A stretch of DNA of 64,000 nt from Lactobacillus sp. ESL0680 (GCF_029392855.1 NZ_CP113945.1:682001-746000); one strand, 5' to 3'. Positions 1-13,600 are shown, counted from the first letter of the stretch. Notes: generated from the letters alone by a model not told the origin. Numbers and translations are program-made.

Positions 1-120
1 TTAGCTGCGCCGCTTGCAATGATTTGGCAAGGTTTCTCTGTCTTCATTGGCTCTATCCAAGCATATGTTTTCGTAACTTTGTCGATGGTTTACATTGGAA
101 AAAAGGTTACAAAGGAATAA
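1..120 (+). CDS. atpB: ATP synthase subunit a, C-terminal end (partial)
   Basis: The open frame enters at base 1 and stops at 118-120, so only the last 39 residues are present. The peptide is hydrophobic and includes the segment [15 protein letters not shown], which matches the last transmembrane helix of the Fo a subunit, the proton-channel stator protein. It lies 18 bases before atpE, the usual order of the atp operon. The call rests on this position and the helix; the conserved arginine of the a subunit lies upstream of the window. Confidence 0.9.
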   Translation, partial: LAAPLAMIWQGFSVFIGSIQAYVFVTLSMVYIGKKVTKE

Positions 121-135
121 TTTTTTGGAGGTTAA

Positions 136-363
<228 letters not shown>

Positions 364-408
364 TTTTTACTAAAAAGATTTAGGTTGAAAAAGAGAGAAG
401 GGCAGTAA

Positions 409-917
409 ATGACATTTCAAACTTTATTTGCAGCCTCAGGTCATATTTATCTTGGCAATACCCTTTGGTATTTAATTGTTTTTGCAATTTTGCTAGTGCT
501 GGTTAAGCATTATGCTTGGGGACCAGTCTCCGACATGATGGAAAAACGGCGCCAAAAGGTAATTAATGATTTGGATTCGGCTGCAAGCGATCGTAAAAAA
601 GCTGAAGTTTTAGCTAATGAACGTGAAGCTGCCTTGAAGAATTCAAGACAAGAGGCAACTCAGATTCTCTCTGATGCCAAGGCTAACGCGCAAAAGACAA
701 GCAGCAAGATTGTGGCTGATGCCAATACTGATGCTGCTTCAATTCACGATAAGGCAAAAGCTGATGCTGCTCAAGCAAAGGCAGATGCTTTGAATGAAGC
801 GCGTGGGCAAGTTGCAGATATTTCGGTAGCAATTGCTGAAAAGGTAATTGCTAAAAACTTATCTGCTGCTGACCAAAAAGATTTAGTCGATCAATTCATT
901 AAGGGGCTGAATGAATA

Positions 918-918
<1 letters not shown>
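409..918 (+). CDS. atpF: ATP synthase subunit b (Fo stator stalk)
   Basis: The protein has 169 residues, the normal length for the b subunit. One membrane helix near the N terminus (about residues 17-35, [19 protein letters not shown]) is followed by a long alanine- and lysine-rich helix that forms the peripheral stalk as a dimer and holds F1 static. A GAGAAGGGCAG ribosome site lies just upstream. Its stop overlaps the atpH start by one base, so the two are probably translationally coupled. Confidence 0.97.
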
Positions 919-2992
<2,074 letters not shown>

Positions 2993-3002
2993 GAGGTAGC
3001 TT

Positions 3003-5428
<2,426 letters not shown>

Positions 5429-5439
5429 GGTGATGTCAA

Positions 5440-5877
5440 ATGGCAGATCCAGAGAAACTTTTTTTGGTAAATGTTGTCACTCCTGATGGCGTGATCTATT
5501 CGCATCATTCCAGTATTGTGGAAATGCGGGCAATTGATGGTCAACGTTCAATCATGTACAATCACTTGCCGATATTAACTCCGCTGACAATTGGCGAAGT
5601 TAAGGTTAAGCGTAGTCAAGAAATGAACGAGGCTGTTAATCATATTGCTGTAAGTGGCGGTTATTTTGAATTTTCAGATAACGTTGCTACAATTATTGCT
5701 GACAGTGCTGAACGTGCCCAAAACATTGATGTTTCACGGGCACAAGCTGCTCGTGATCGAGCACAAAAGCGCATGGAAGAAGCAAAGGCACAGCATGATC
5801 AACGTTCATTACAGAGAGCTCAGGTTGCGTTAAAACGGGCTGTAAACCGGATTAGTGTTTACAATTCTGATAATTAG
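5440..5877 (+). CDS. atpC: ATP synthase subunit epsilon
   Basis: Epsilon is 145 residues here: an N-terminal beta-sandwich ([58 protein letters not shown]) and a C-terminal helical hairpin ([18 protein letters not shown]). The hairpin can extend into F1 and inhibit ATPase activity. It is the last atp gene, 11 bases after atpD, and is followed by a strong terminator. Confidence 0.97.
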   Translation: MADPEKLFLVNVVTPDGVIYSHHSSIVEMRAIDGQRSIMYNHLPILTPLTIGEVKVKRSQEMNEAVNHIAVSGGYFEFSDNVATIIADSAERAQNIDVSRAQAARDRAQKRMEEAKAQHDQRSLQRAQVALKRAVNRISVYNSDN

Positions 5878-5890
5878 TAATATGAGTTTT

Positions 5891-5921
5891 AAACGGATGC
5901 ACGAGAGTGTATCCGTTTTTT
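5891..5921 (+). terminator. Rho-independent terminator of the atp operon
   Basis: A 12-bp stem (AAACGGATGCAC paired with GTGTATCCGTTT, one G-U pair) with loop GAGA is followed by a run of T. It begins 13 bases after the atpC stop. Confidence 0.93.
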
Positions 5922-5947
5922 GTTAATAAAGAAAAGCGAGAAGTAGA

Positions 5948-6178
5948 ATGTTTCAACTTGGAGTTCATGCCTTAATCAGCATTGTAATCTACCTGATTAC
6001 CATTGGTTTATCCTTTCAAATCATGAAAAGTGTCCGTATTGAAAAGATTATCCGCAAGGGCAGAACCTTTGAGGCGCAACTATTGCTGATTTTTGCGGCA
6101 ATTGGACTTGGCTTTTTAGTCGGCAATTTTTTTGTGACCCTGATTGATACGTCATTGCAATTAAGCAATTTCTTTTAA
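5948..6178 (+). CDS. DUF1146 family small membrane protein
   Basis: A 76-residue protein with two hydrophobic segments (about residues 6-25 and 42-65) separated by a basic stretch (SVRIEKIIRKGR). Length, topology and place between atpC and the mreB-like gene agree with the DUF1146 (YwzB-like) family of Bacillota, which has no settled function. A ribosome site AAAGCGAGAAG precedes the ATG. No promoter of its own is clear after the atp terminator, so it may depend on read-through. Confidence 0.8.
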   Translation: MFQLGVHALISIVIYLITIGLSFQIMKSVRIEKIIRKGRTFEAQLLLIFAAIGLGFLVGNFFVTLIDTSLQLSNFF

Positions 6179-6223
6179 GACTTGGTAAAAAGGTAAAAGT
6201 CAAAGGAAAAGCTGTTTTCTTTA

Positions 6224-6232
6224 TGGTAAAAT
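6224..6232 (+). promoter_or_regulatory. Candidate extended -10 promoter for mbl
   Basis: TGGTAAAAT is an extended -10 element (TGn plus TAAAAT) without a convincing -35. The expected transcription start near 6239 precedes the GTG at 6261. It overlaps an in-frame ATG at 6231, which argues against that ATG as the gene start. Confidence 0.4.
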
Positions 6233-6260
6233 GAACAATGAATATTTATGGAGGATTATC

Positions 6261-7250
6261 GTGGCACGAGATATAGGAATCGATTTAGGGACAGCCAATG
6301 TGCTTATCAACGTCTCCGGCAAGGGGATTGTGTTAAATGAGCCATCAGTAGTTGCTGTCAACACAAGTACAAACAAAGTGGTAGCAGTGGGAACCGAAGC
6401 ATATAAGATGGTTGGCCGGACTCCGGGCAACATTCGGGTTATTCGTCCACTTAAAAATGGGGTAATTGCCGATTTTGACATTACCGAAGCGATGCTATCG
6501 TACTTTATTGAAAAATTAAATGTAAAAGGCTTCATGTCCAAGCCAAATATTTTGATTTGTGCGCCAACTGGTGTAACTTCAATTGAGCAGAAAGCAATCA
6601 TTCAGGCAGCTGAAAAATCTGGTGGCGGTAAAGTCTACCTTGATTTTGAGCCGAAGGTTGCTGCTGTCGGTGCTGGTTTAGATATTTTTAAGCCGCAAGG
6701 TAATATTGTGATTGATATTGGTGGGGGAACAACTGATATTGCTGTTCTGTCAATGGGCGAAATTGTCACCAGTCAATCTTTGCGTTATGCCGGCGACCAC
6801 ATGAACCAAGCAGTTGTGTCTTACATTAAGAACAAGCATAATTTATTGATTGGTTCGCGAACAGCCGAACAGATTAAGATTGAAATTGGCAGTGCATTTG
6901 AGCCAGATAAAGATGAAACTATTACGGTTCGTGGCCGAGACATGGTTGATGGCTTGCCTAAGCAGGTAACTGTTTCCGCACCTGAAATTCAGGAAGCACT
7001 GCAAGACGGTCTGATGACGATTATTGCCTCAACCAAAGAAGTTTTGGAGAAGACCCCGCCGGAGTTATCCGCTGACATTATTGACCGCGGAATTATGCTT
7101 ACTGGTGGTGGGGCACTGCTCAAGAACATTGATAAGCTGATTTCATACTATTTGAAAGTTCCTGTTTTGACAGCTGACCACCCATTAGAAGCTGTTGCCT
7201 TGGGGACAGGTACCTTGCTTAAAAATATTGAAAAGCACCAACGTCATTAA
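6261..7250 (+). CDS. mbl: MreB-like actin homologue (Mbl)
   Basis: A 329-residue bacterial actin that forms membrane filaments guiding side-wall peptidoglycan synthesis. It shows the actin phosphate-1 motif [13 protein letters not shown] at the start, the phosphate-2 motif [15 protein letters not shown], and the C-terminal adenosine motif [17 protein letters not shown] 6261 is chosen because GGAGG lies seven bases upstream; ATG 6231 has no ribosome site. A second paralogue, the mreB of the mreBCD operon, lies at 44069. This copy is followed by yidD and rodA. Naming it Mbl rather than MreBH or MreB2 rests on context and is less sure than the family. Confidence 0.88.
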   Translation: MARDIGIDLGTANVLINVSGKGIVLNEPSVVAVNTSTNKVVAVGTEAYKMVGRTPGNIRVIRPLKNGVIADFDITEAMLSYFIEKLNVKGFMSKPNILICAPTGVTSIEQKAIIQAAEKSGGGKVYLDFEPKVAAVGAGLDIFKPQGNIVIDIGGGTTDIAVLSMGEIVTSQSLRYAGDHMNQAVVSYIKNKHNLLIGSRTAEQIKIEIGSAFEPDKDETITVRGRDMVDGLPKQVTVSAPEIQEALQDGLMTIIASTKEVLEKTPPELSADIIDRGIMLTGGGALLKNIDKLISYYLKVPVLTADHPLEAVALGTGTLLKNIEKHQRH

Positions 7251-7268
7251 TTCGCGGGGGAAGTTAAC

Positions 7269-7562
7269 TTGCGTAAGATTTTGATTTTTTTAGTTAAAAT
7301 TTATCAGAACTTGATTTCACCGATTTTGCCGCCGACATGTCGGTACTATCCAACGTGTTCAACATATATGATTGATGCTCTGACAAAGCATGGTTCCTTG
7401 TTGGGGCTGATTATGGGCATTAGCCGCATTTTGCGGTGTAATCCGTTTGTTCGCGGCGGTGTTGATCCTGTTCCTGATAATTTTACTATTTTTCGTAATC
7501 CTCATCCTGAAAAGTATGAGGATGAGATCATTGCAAGAAAATTTCACCCAGATGTGAAGTAG
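7269..7562 (+). CDS. yidD: Membrane protein insertion efficiency factor YidD
   Basis: A 97-residue protein of the YidD (UPF0161, Hlp) family that assists YidC-dependent insertion of membrane proteins. The family signature [22 protein letters not shown] is present across about residues 21-42, and the cysteine in ILRCNPF and the motif GGVDPVP follow. The N-terminal amphipathic helix ([16 protein letters not shown]) is typical. TTG 7269 has GGGGGAAG about eight bases upstream. It lies 18 bases after mbl, in the same transcription unit. Confidence 0.93.
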   Translation: MRKILIFLVKIYQNLISPILPPTCRYYPTCSTYMIDALTKHGSLLGLIMGISRILRCNPFVRGGVDPVPDNFTIFRNPHPEKYEDEIIARKFHPDVK

Positions 7563-7570
7563 GAGATAAA

Positions 7571-7798
7571 ATGTCAAAAAAACCAGAGAATATTAATATT
7601 GAAATCAATGAAGTCAAGGGCAAAGAAGTCCCGACTTGGGAAGTGGTTATCCCGAACAAAAAGTCAATTGGCTTAATTGAAAAGATCACCGGTCGTTATC
7701 GGGCTACAACTGTTAAAACTAACAATGTTTTATACGCAAAGACACTCGAAAGTAGTGTAAATGATTTATTGTCATACTTTGCGCTACATGAAAAATAG
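7571..7798 (+). CDS. DUF2969 family protein
   Basis: A 75-residue soluble protein, mixed charged, without signal peptide or membrane segment. Composition and position before rodA match the DUF2969 family found only in Lactobacillales, function unknown. The ATG follows TAGGAGAT at good spacing and lies eight bases after yidD. Co-occurrence with shape genes suggests a link to elongation, which is inference from context only. Confidence 0.75.
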   Translation: MSKKPENINIEINEVKGKEVPTWEVVIPNKKSIGLIEKITGRYRATTVKTNNVLYAKTLESSVNDLLSYFALHEK

Positions 7799-7810
7799 AT
7801 GTGATAACTA

Positions 7811-9004
7811 ATGGTAAAAGTAGAAAATAAAACGGATTTATTTGACCGGATTGCGTGGAATATTGTTATTCCTGTTGTCTTGCTTGCCTTAGTGGGTCTG
7901 TATTCGATTTATTTTGCGGCAATTGATGATCCTAGTCACATGGGCAGTCCGATAAAATCGGTCGTTATGCAGGGACTGTGGTATATCATTTCTCTTGCAA
8001 TTGTTGTCTTCGTCATGCAATTTGACGCGGATCAATTATTGCGCATCGCTCCGTATATTTATGGCTTCGGCATTATCTTGCTGATTGCCGTCCTGTTTTT
8101 CTATAATCGCGGCGTTGCGGGAGATACAGGTGCTAAGAGCTGGTTTAAGTTAGGGCCAATTTCATTTCAGCCATCAGAAGTCATGAAGCCGGCATTCATC
8201 TTGATGCTGGCGCGTGTTGTCCATGAGCATAACCAGAAGTTTGCGCATACGATTAAAAATGATTGGCTGTTGATTGGTAAAATGGCTGGCTGGCTTTTGC
8301 CGATTGCGATTTTGTTAAAATTGCAAAACGACTTCGGTACCATGCTGGTGTTTATCGCCATTGTTGGTGGAGTTGCCTTAGTTTCGGGTATTTCCTGGAA
8401 GATTATTGCTCCGATGTTTGCTGCCGTATTTGTTTTGGCAGCGGTTGTGATTTTCATGGTAACGACACCTGGCGGGCAGGCTTTTCTTAGCCATTTCTTT
8501 CAGGCATACCAGTTTAAGCGAATTATGTCCTGGCTCAATCCGGCAACTGACACCTCAAAGGGTGCTTATCAGTTGTGGCAAAGTATGCAGGCTATTGGCT
8601 CCGGACAGTTGTTTGGTAATGGCTTCGGTAAGTTGAGCGTCTATGTGCCAGTGCGCGGCTCAGACATGGTGTATTCGGTTATCGGCGAGTCATTTGGCTT
8701 TGTCGGCAGTGTCGCTGTTATCTTGCTTTACTTGTACCTAATCATCCAAATGGTTAAGATTACCTTTGATACGCGGAATGCTTTTTATTCTTACGTATCC
8801 ACAGGGGTTATCATGATGATTTTGTTCCACGTTTTTGAAAATGTGGGCATGAGCATTGATTTACTGCCACTTACAGGGATTCCATTACCGTTTATTTCAC
8901 AAGGTGGTTCAGCCTTGATTGGGAACATGATCGGGATTGGCATGATTTTATCCATGAAATTCCATAATCGGGATTACATGTTCAGTCAAGCTGGCGACTT
9001 TTAA
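7811..9004 (+). CDS. rodA: Rod-shape peptidoglycan polymerase RodA (SEDS family)
   Basis: A 397-residue polytopic membrane protein with about ten hydrophobic segments. SEDS proteins polymerise lipid II glycan strands; RodA does so in the elongation complex with a class B PBP and the MreB filaments. Family hallmarks are visible: GDTGAKSWFKLGPISFQPSE (about residues 102-121), the extracellular loop GKLSVYVPVRGSDMVYSVIGE, and the C-terminal LPLTGIPLPFISQGGSAL. Linkage to mbl favours RodA over FtsW. The ribosome site is weak. It ends just before a bidirectional terminator. Confidence 0.93.
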   Translation: MVKVENKTDLFDRIAWNIVIPVVLLALVGLYSIYFAAIDDPSHMGSPIKSVVMQGLWYIISLAIVVFVMQFDADQLLRIAPYIYGFGIILLIAVLFFYNRGVAGDTGAKSWFKLGPISFQPSEVMKPAFILMLARVVHEHNQKFAHTIKNDWLLIGKMAGWLLPIAILLKLQNDFGTMLVFIAIVGGVALVSGISWKIIAPMFAAVFVLAAVVIFMVTTPGGQAFLSHFFQAYQFKRIMSWLNPATDTSKGAYQLWQSMQAIGSGQLFGNGFGKLSVYVPVRGSDMVYSVIGESFGFVGSVAVILLYLYLIIQMVKITFDTRNAFYSYVSTGVIMMILFHVFENVGMSIDLLPLTGIPLPFISQGGSALIGNMIGIGMILSMKFHNRDYMFSQAGDF

Positions 9005-9009
9005 ATATA

Positions 9010-9043
9010 AAAAAAGCATTCAACTCAAGTTGAATGCTTTTTT
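9010..9043. terminator. Bidirectional terminator between rodA and uspA
   Basis: A near-perfect inverted repeat, AAAAAAGCATTCAACT then CA then AGTTGAATGCTTTTTT, with T runs on both strands. It separates two convergent genes and can serve both. Confidence 0.95.
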
Positions 9044-9057
9044 GTGTTATCTAATAA

Positions 9058-9519
9058 TTATTTAGTTAAAGCTGAATTTTCTTTTGAACGGCAAACTAAA
9101 ATGTCACAATTTGCGGTTCTAGTAACGTATTCAGTTACGCTGCCAATTAATAGACGCTCAACAGCGTTAAGACCAGTGGCACCAATGACAATCAAGTCAA
9201 TTTGATGCTTCTTAGGAAAATCATGCGCAATAATTGCTTTTGGTGAGCCGAATTCAATTGAAAAATGAACTTCCTGCACACCTGCTTGTTTGGCGTCCTT
9301 GTAGTATTGTTCCATTTTTTCTTTTGCATCACTAGAAACTTGTTCAATCATTTCTGAGTCAAAGCTCGACACATTTTGGAATGACCGCGTATCAATAACG
9401 TGCAGAATTTCTAATGTTGCGTCGTTGCGCATGGCAACAGAAATTGCTTTTTTGAAGGCTAAGTCAGCCTCTTTAGAACCATCAACAGCGACTTGGATGT
9501 GGTGATATTGTTTCATCAT
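9058..9519 (-). CDS. Universal stress protein (UspA family)
   Basis: A 153-residue Usp-fold protein. The N terminus IQVAVDGSKEADLAFKKA holds the first nucleotide-contacting aspartate. The C-terminal part shows the ATP-binding pattern G-x2-G-x9-G-S in VIGATGLNAVERLLIGSVTE. It is thus of the ATP-binding (UspFG-like) subclass, usually linked to starvation or acid stress. Transcription probably starts at an extended -10 at 9544-9552; AAAGAGGTG precedes the ATG. Which stress it serves cannot be read from sequence. Confidence 0.92.
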   Translation of the reverse strand: MMKQYHHIQVAVDGSKEADLAFKKAISVAMRNDATLEILHVIDTRSFQNVSSFDSEMIEQVSSDAKEKMEQYYKDAKQAGVQEVHFSIEFGSPKAIIAHDFPKKHQIDLIVIGATGLNAVERLLIGSVTEYVTRTANCDILVCRSKENSALTK

Positions 9520-9543
9520 TTAAAAACACCTCTTTCACCATCT

Positions 9544-9552
9544 ATTTTACCA
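9544..9552 (-). promoter_or_regulatory. Extended -10 promoter of the Usp gene
   Basis: On the minus strand TGGTAAAAT lies 25 bases before the start codon, with only a poor -35 (TGAATA) 17 bases further up. The same TGGTAAAAT element occurs before mbl. Confidence 0.5.
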
Positions 9553-9565
9553 AATTTTTGGTTAA

Positions 9566-9847
9566 TTATTCATTCTTTTGATTAATTAATAGGCTAAAAA
9601 TCAAAATAGTTAGCGAGCTAATAATCAAAGTAAGCAAGTTGAGATAGCGATTTCGCTGTAGTAGTAGGAAAATACCCAAAATTATTTCAATCATAAGCAG
9701 TATCGAGGTCCAACGCATAATTGTCTTAAAATTAGCGGTACTTTTGCTGCTATAGATCAAAAATTGCTTGTCTTGACAGTGCCAGAGATAAAGGGACGTT
9801 ATCAGTAAAATCAAAAGATAAATTCCCATAATAATTTTAATAGCCAT
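9566..9847 (-). CDS. Hypothetical small membrane protein (three helices)
   Basis: I do not recognise this 93-residue protein. It has three hydrophobic segments (about residues 4-22, 44-64 and 68-87), short polar loops (HCQDKQF, QRNRY) and a polar C terminus. TGGAG upstream of ATG 9847 is a plausible ribosome site and lies in the T run of the small-RNA terminator at 9859-9882. No separate promoter was seen, so expression may need read-through from the small RNA. Its AT-rich codons fit the neighbourhood. Confidence 0.65.
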   Translation of the reverse strand: MAIKIIMGIYLLILLITSLYLWHCQDKQFLIYSSKSTANFKTIMRWTSILLMIEIILGIFLLLQRNRYLNLLTLIISSLTILIFSLLINQKNE

Positions 9848-9858
9848 AAAAACTCCAC

Positions 9859-9882
9859 AAAAAAACGGTCAAACGACCGTTT
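9859..9882 (-). terminator. Terminator of the minus-strand small RNA
   Basis: On the minus strand AAACGGTC, loop GTTT, GACCGTTT and a run of T form a clean Rho-independent terminator. It ends the transcript started at the promoter 10098-10126 and lies 12 bases upstream of the membrane-protein gene. Confidence 0.88.
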
Positions 9883-10093
9883 ACTTAAATTTCAAAATAA
9901 ATCCGAGCTGACCAAACATAGCATAATGACGCTTGTTGAACCCGCAGTGTTCAAAAATTGAGTAGTAGCGCAGCGAATATGGATCCTATTCTATGATAGT
10001 TTTCCGATTCGGTAGTTATTTACTAACTCGCACGTCTTTAGTTTGATCGGTCAACTTTAATACATTTAAGCCTGTCGATCAACTCAGATCAGT
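9859..10093 (-). ncRNA. Structured small RNA, candidate 6S RNA (ssrS)
   Basis: No credible reading frame lies here, but a strong promoter and a terminator delimit a transcript of about 235 nt. It folds as a rod. Bases 10077-10090 pair without a break with 9900-9913 (14 pairs including G-U). An apical hairpin spans 9974-10011 (CGAAT/ATTCG, then GGA/TCC and CTAT/ATAG). The two large unpaired strands between them form a bubble, and its 3' strand carries a small hairpin at 9936-9954 (TTGAAC/GTTCAA). Closing stem, central bubble with local hairpin and apical stem are the 6S RNA plan; 6S mimics an open promoter and binds housekeeping RNA polymerase. tmRNA and RNase P RNA do not fit. The existence of the RNA is much surer than its identity. 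Confidence 0.6.
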
Positions 10094-10097
10094 TATT

Positions 10098-10126
10098 ATA
10101 CTACCCAAGATCAGAATAAATGTCAA
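10098..10126 (-). promoter_or_regulatory. Strong sigma-A type promoter of the small RNA
   Basis: On the minus strand a perfect -35 TTGACA (10121-10126) is followed after 17 bases by TAGTAT (10098-10103). An overlapping TATAAT gives a spacer of 20. The start is expected near 10090-10094. This is the best consensus promoter in the window. Confidence 0.85.
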
Positions 10127-10556
10127 GTTCAAACCTTTTTATGTATTTGCACATTAGTTAATTCGAATTTTATATAGTTATTTTTCTATAATTTAATTAA
10201 GTAAACACTTTTTAATATCTAAGCTATATATAGTATTATACCAAGCATAAAAGAATATTTTATAATTTATAACTGCTAAATAATAGTTAATAAATAATTA
10301 AATATCTTGGCTAATCTGGATAGTTAGCAATTTTATATTTGATATCATGCTCTAAAAATTTAAGTAGATGCATTTTTCTATAACCGTTTTATTAAGGCAC
10401 AAGTTATATAAATAATGTAACTCGTATAAATTATTATTAATGCCTAAAATATTATTTTCGTTATGTTATTTTATTCGTGTATAGTTATTAGCTATACTAT
10501 ATTTTTAATTAATTGATGTTTTTTATTATAGCTTATTATTAAATATATGTTTATAT

Positions 10557-10585
10557 TTGTTATTTATAAATGAATTACTTTTAAT
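10557..10585 (+). promoter_or_regulatory. Candidate promoter of the giant surface-protein gene
   Basis: TTGTTA (10557-10562), a 17-base spacer and TTTAAT (10580-10585) lie about 75 bases before the ATG. In DNA this AT-rich such matches arise easily by chance, so the call is weak. Confidence 0.3.
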
Positions 10586-10596
10586 ATAAAATATAT

Positions 10597-10632
10597 TTAC
10601 AATATTTCCTCGATAAATTACAATATTATTGT
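10597..10632 (+). repeat. Paired TTACAATATT repeats, operator-like
   Basis: TTACAATATT occurs at 10597-10606 and again at 10618-10627, exactly 21 bases apart (two helical turns). The second copy runs into the palindrome ACAATATTATTGT (10620-10632). The site lies between the candidate promoter and the ribosome site GGGAG (10649-10653) of the giant gene, so it could be a binding site for a regulator. Confidence 0.35.
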
Positions 10633-10658
10633 ATATTTGTATTTAATAGGGAGATATT

Positions 10659-13600
10659 ATGCTAGGTAAAAATAATTTTAATGAAAGACTGAGAAAGATG
10701 GAAATGCAAGCTAAGCAAGACCGTTTTTCAATTCGCAAGTTGAGTATTGGGGCAGCTTCAGTATTATTAGGCTTTACTTTTTTTGGTATGAATAGTCAAA
10801 GTGTACAGGCCGATTCTGTGCCTCCTGCAATACAAGTGAGGGACAATGCAAGTAAGAAAATTACTGATAATTCTGAAAATATGGCTTCAAAGAATAATAA
10901 AAAAGGACAGAAGCTTGATACTTATAAAAAGCTTAACAGGTTTTTACGAGATTCTGATAGTTCTTTAACGGTTGATAGTGCTGAAACTAGTAAGCAAACT
11001 ACAACTGACAACATTAATAAGGATATAAACTCAGAAAATTCAGTTGCAACTTCTGATAAAAATAGTAATACGACAAATAAAGTTACTAATAGCAATAATG
11101 TAACTTTGCCGATTGATACTAATAAACCGGCAAAAGATGAAGTTCCAGCTAATACTGATATGACAGGAACAACTGATAAGCCAGTTCAAAAGCCAATTGA
11201 TACTACTGATGCTGCAGAAACGTCTGTCATTAATAGTGACAACCTATTGTCTCAAGATCAGAAAAATAAGGCGCAAATAGCAAAATTGGGATCATTATCT
11301 TATAATAGTGGATCAAGAAAAACTATTGATGGGTTAGGATTCTCACAAACAACTGATGCTACTGTATATATTGGTAACTGGAAGGATTTTAGTGACGCAT
11401 TAGGCAATAAGAATATTACTGATATTAGAATTATAGATAATATTTTAGCGGATAATAGTAATGCTGATGTATATATTAATATAAAAGATAACAGAACACG
11501 TAATTTAGTAATTGAGTCTGATCCGGATAAGAACCAAAAATTTGTTATAGACTTTTCACGTTTTCGTCCTTGTCCAGTTGCAGGTACTAATGTTAAATTA
11601 AATTTAACTTATAGTAATTTAACTCTCTATAGTGGTACCTTTTATGGTGTAGCTCAAACCTCAAATGTTGATACAGTTTTAACTTTTGATAATATAGATT
11701 TTCATGGTAGTCAAATGGTTTTTTCAGGTGGACATGATATTGAAATTCATTTTAAAGGGAATGATATTGCTGAAGATATTATGCCATACCACAGTATACT
11801 TAACGGTGCAGATCTTGGCTTTGATGATAATTATCAGCAACTATTTGAATTTAATGGTGGTGGCGCGGCTAAGCAGTACTTGTACTTCGATGAAGGTTGT
11901 ACATTTGTAGGTAAATCAACTGGCGGCAATGTTATTGAAATGAATGGTACTAATGCTAAGGTACAAGTAGGAAAAGGCGCTCAAGTAACCTTAGATCCGG
12001 CATATAACGCGGGATCCAGTCTTAATTCTAACAATGCCCAAAATACATCTAAAATACGTGGGATTTATATTGGTAATTCTGGTATTGTTGAAGTTGAAGA
12101 CGGCGGAGTTTTAAATATTAATGTTGGTAATCCTAATTTTAATGGAACTCTTGATAATCAACAAGCTGCTGCAATTACATTAGATGGCGGAAATTCACAA
12201 ATTATCATTGATTCAGGTGGTACGATTAATGTCAATACTAATGGCGATGTCAGTAACTATGGTGGTACTGTAAGAACTGGAACACTGATTTATGATGCAG
12301 GTAATATTAAAGTTAATCCTAATGCAACTTTAAATATAACCGGTACTAACATGTGGGATTATTCAGGAACTCTGCTTTATATTGCCGGTAACGCTGATCT
12401 TGAGAATGGTATAGTTAAAATTCAACTAATTGGTGATGGTGCTAAAGGTTCAGGAACTGGTGAGAGTACTTTAATTGATATTGGAGATAAAAGTAAACTA
12501 ACAGTCAACAACCCTCAAGAATTAATAATGGATGCTTCAAAAAATAAGAATGCCAATATTATTGGTAGTAGCAACATTAATATTATGAATGTTCGTCAAG
12601 AATTCGATTTCCCTAATTTACCAAAGATTGTTTTGCCTCCATTTCATATTCTAAATGTTGGGAAGAGCAGTAGTAATAATACATCAGGTATTATTATTAA
12701 TAGAATGGAATTATTAAACGGTAAAAAGATATTAACTAAAGAAATGGCTGCTACTCTTCAAAATGATCTCAAAAATGATGTATCACTTGCCGGGCTAGGT
12801 AGTATTTTAAATAATATGCTAAATGGTCAGTCACTAACAAACCTAATAGGAAGTTCTTTTGATAAAATTTTCCCAATTGTTATTCAAAATGCTTTTTCTA
12901 ATCAAGATAATCCTGGCTATAATTATATTCATATGCTTCCCGCTAATCCAACCGGGTTCTTAAATATTAAAAATGCTAAAGCAGTTGCTAATAAGGATGG
13001 ATCTAGAACTATAACTGGTTCAATTATTGGTTATGATAATAAGTTAGATGGTCCTGATAGTGACACTGTTTTTAATAGATTAATTCCTGGAGGAACTGAT
13101 GCATATGTTGTTGCTAGATTTAGAAGTACTGGTTCGACTTTAGACGGTAAGACCTGGAAGAATCCAAATCAAGTTGATAGTCCTAGTAAGCCAGAACAAT
13201 TTAGTTCACCATATCAAGATACTGATTTAGTTGGTAATTCGTCTTCAGGTTGGGGACCAGTTTCGCTTAGTACTGATTCTTTGGGACAATTACCAACGGA
13301 ATTTGCTGCTAAAGTCAATGATGACGGCACATTTAGTTTTACAATTCCAACAGATATTTGTAATAAGTTATTGGCTGGGGCTCAGCTAGAATTAACTCCA
13401 GAGGCAAATTTTGTTGAATATGATGAAGGTGTTCAACCATATAGTGTGGACTTATTGAAAAAATCTGCAGCAGATACAATAACTGATGCAAGAAATCAAT
13501 TAGATCAAGCTTATCAAGATGCACTAAATATTTTGGCTAATTCTGGACTTGATTCTGATGGTTCGTATAAAAATAACATTGATCAAGCTTATAAGGCTGC

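Larger units (their letters stand above)
10127..10658. other. AT-rich gene-free spacer before the giant gene
   Basis: About 530 bases with no credible gene and very few G or C. It holds several weak inverted repeats, for example GTATAG/CTATAC at 10479-10497 and AGTTA/TAACT around 10402-10422. Upstream AT-rich DNA can be bent and can stimulate transcription, but no function can be proved from sequence. Confidence 0.7.

Noticed and set aside
6231..6260. Upstream ATG as start of mbl
   Set aside because: It overlaps the likely -10 element and lacks a ribosome site, whereas GTG 6261 has GGAGG and starts at the family N terminus.
9859..10093. tmRNA or RNase P RNA
   Set aside because: A TCGACAGG stretch near the 5' end recalls tmRNA, but there is no tRNA-like 3' end with CCA, no tag frame, and the RNA is too short. 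RNase P core motifs were not seen.
9881..10120. Protein gene on the minus strand under the strong promoter
   Set aside because: No start codon with ribosome site opens a frame of useful length; pairing and terminator fit an RNA gene better.
10141..10640. Attachment site or insertion-sequence remnant in the AT-rich spacer
   Set aside because: No transposase fragment, terminal inverted repeats or target duplication was found; the inverted repeats are short and expected at this composition.
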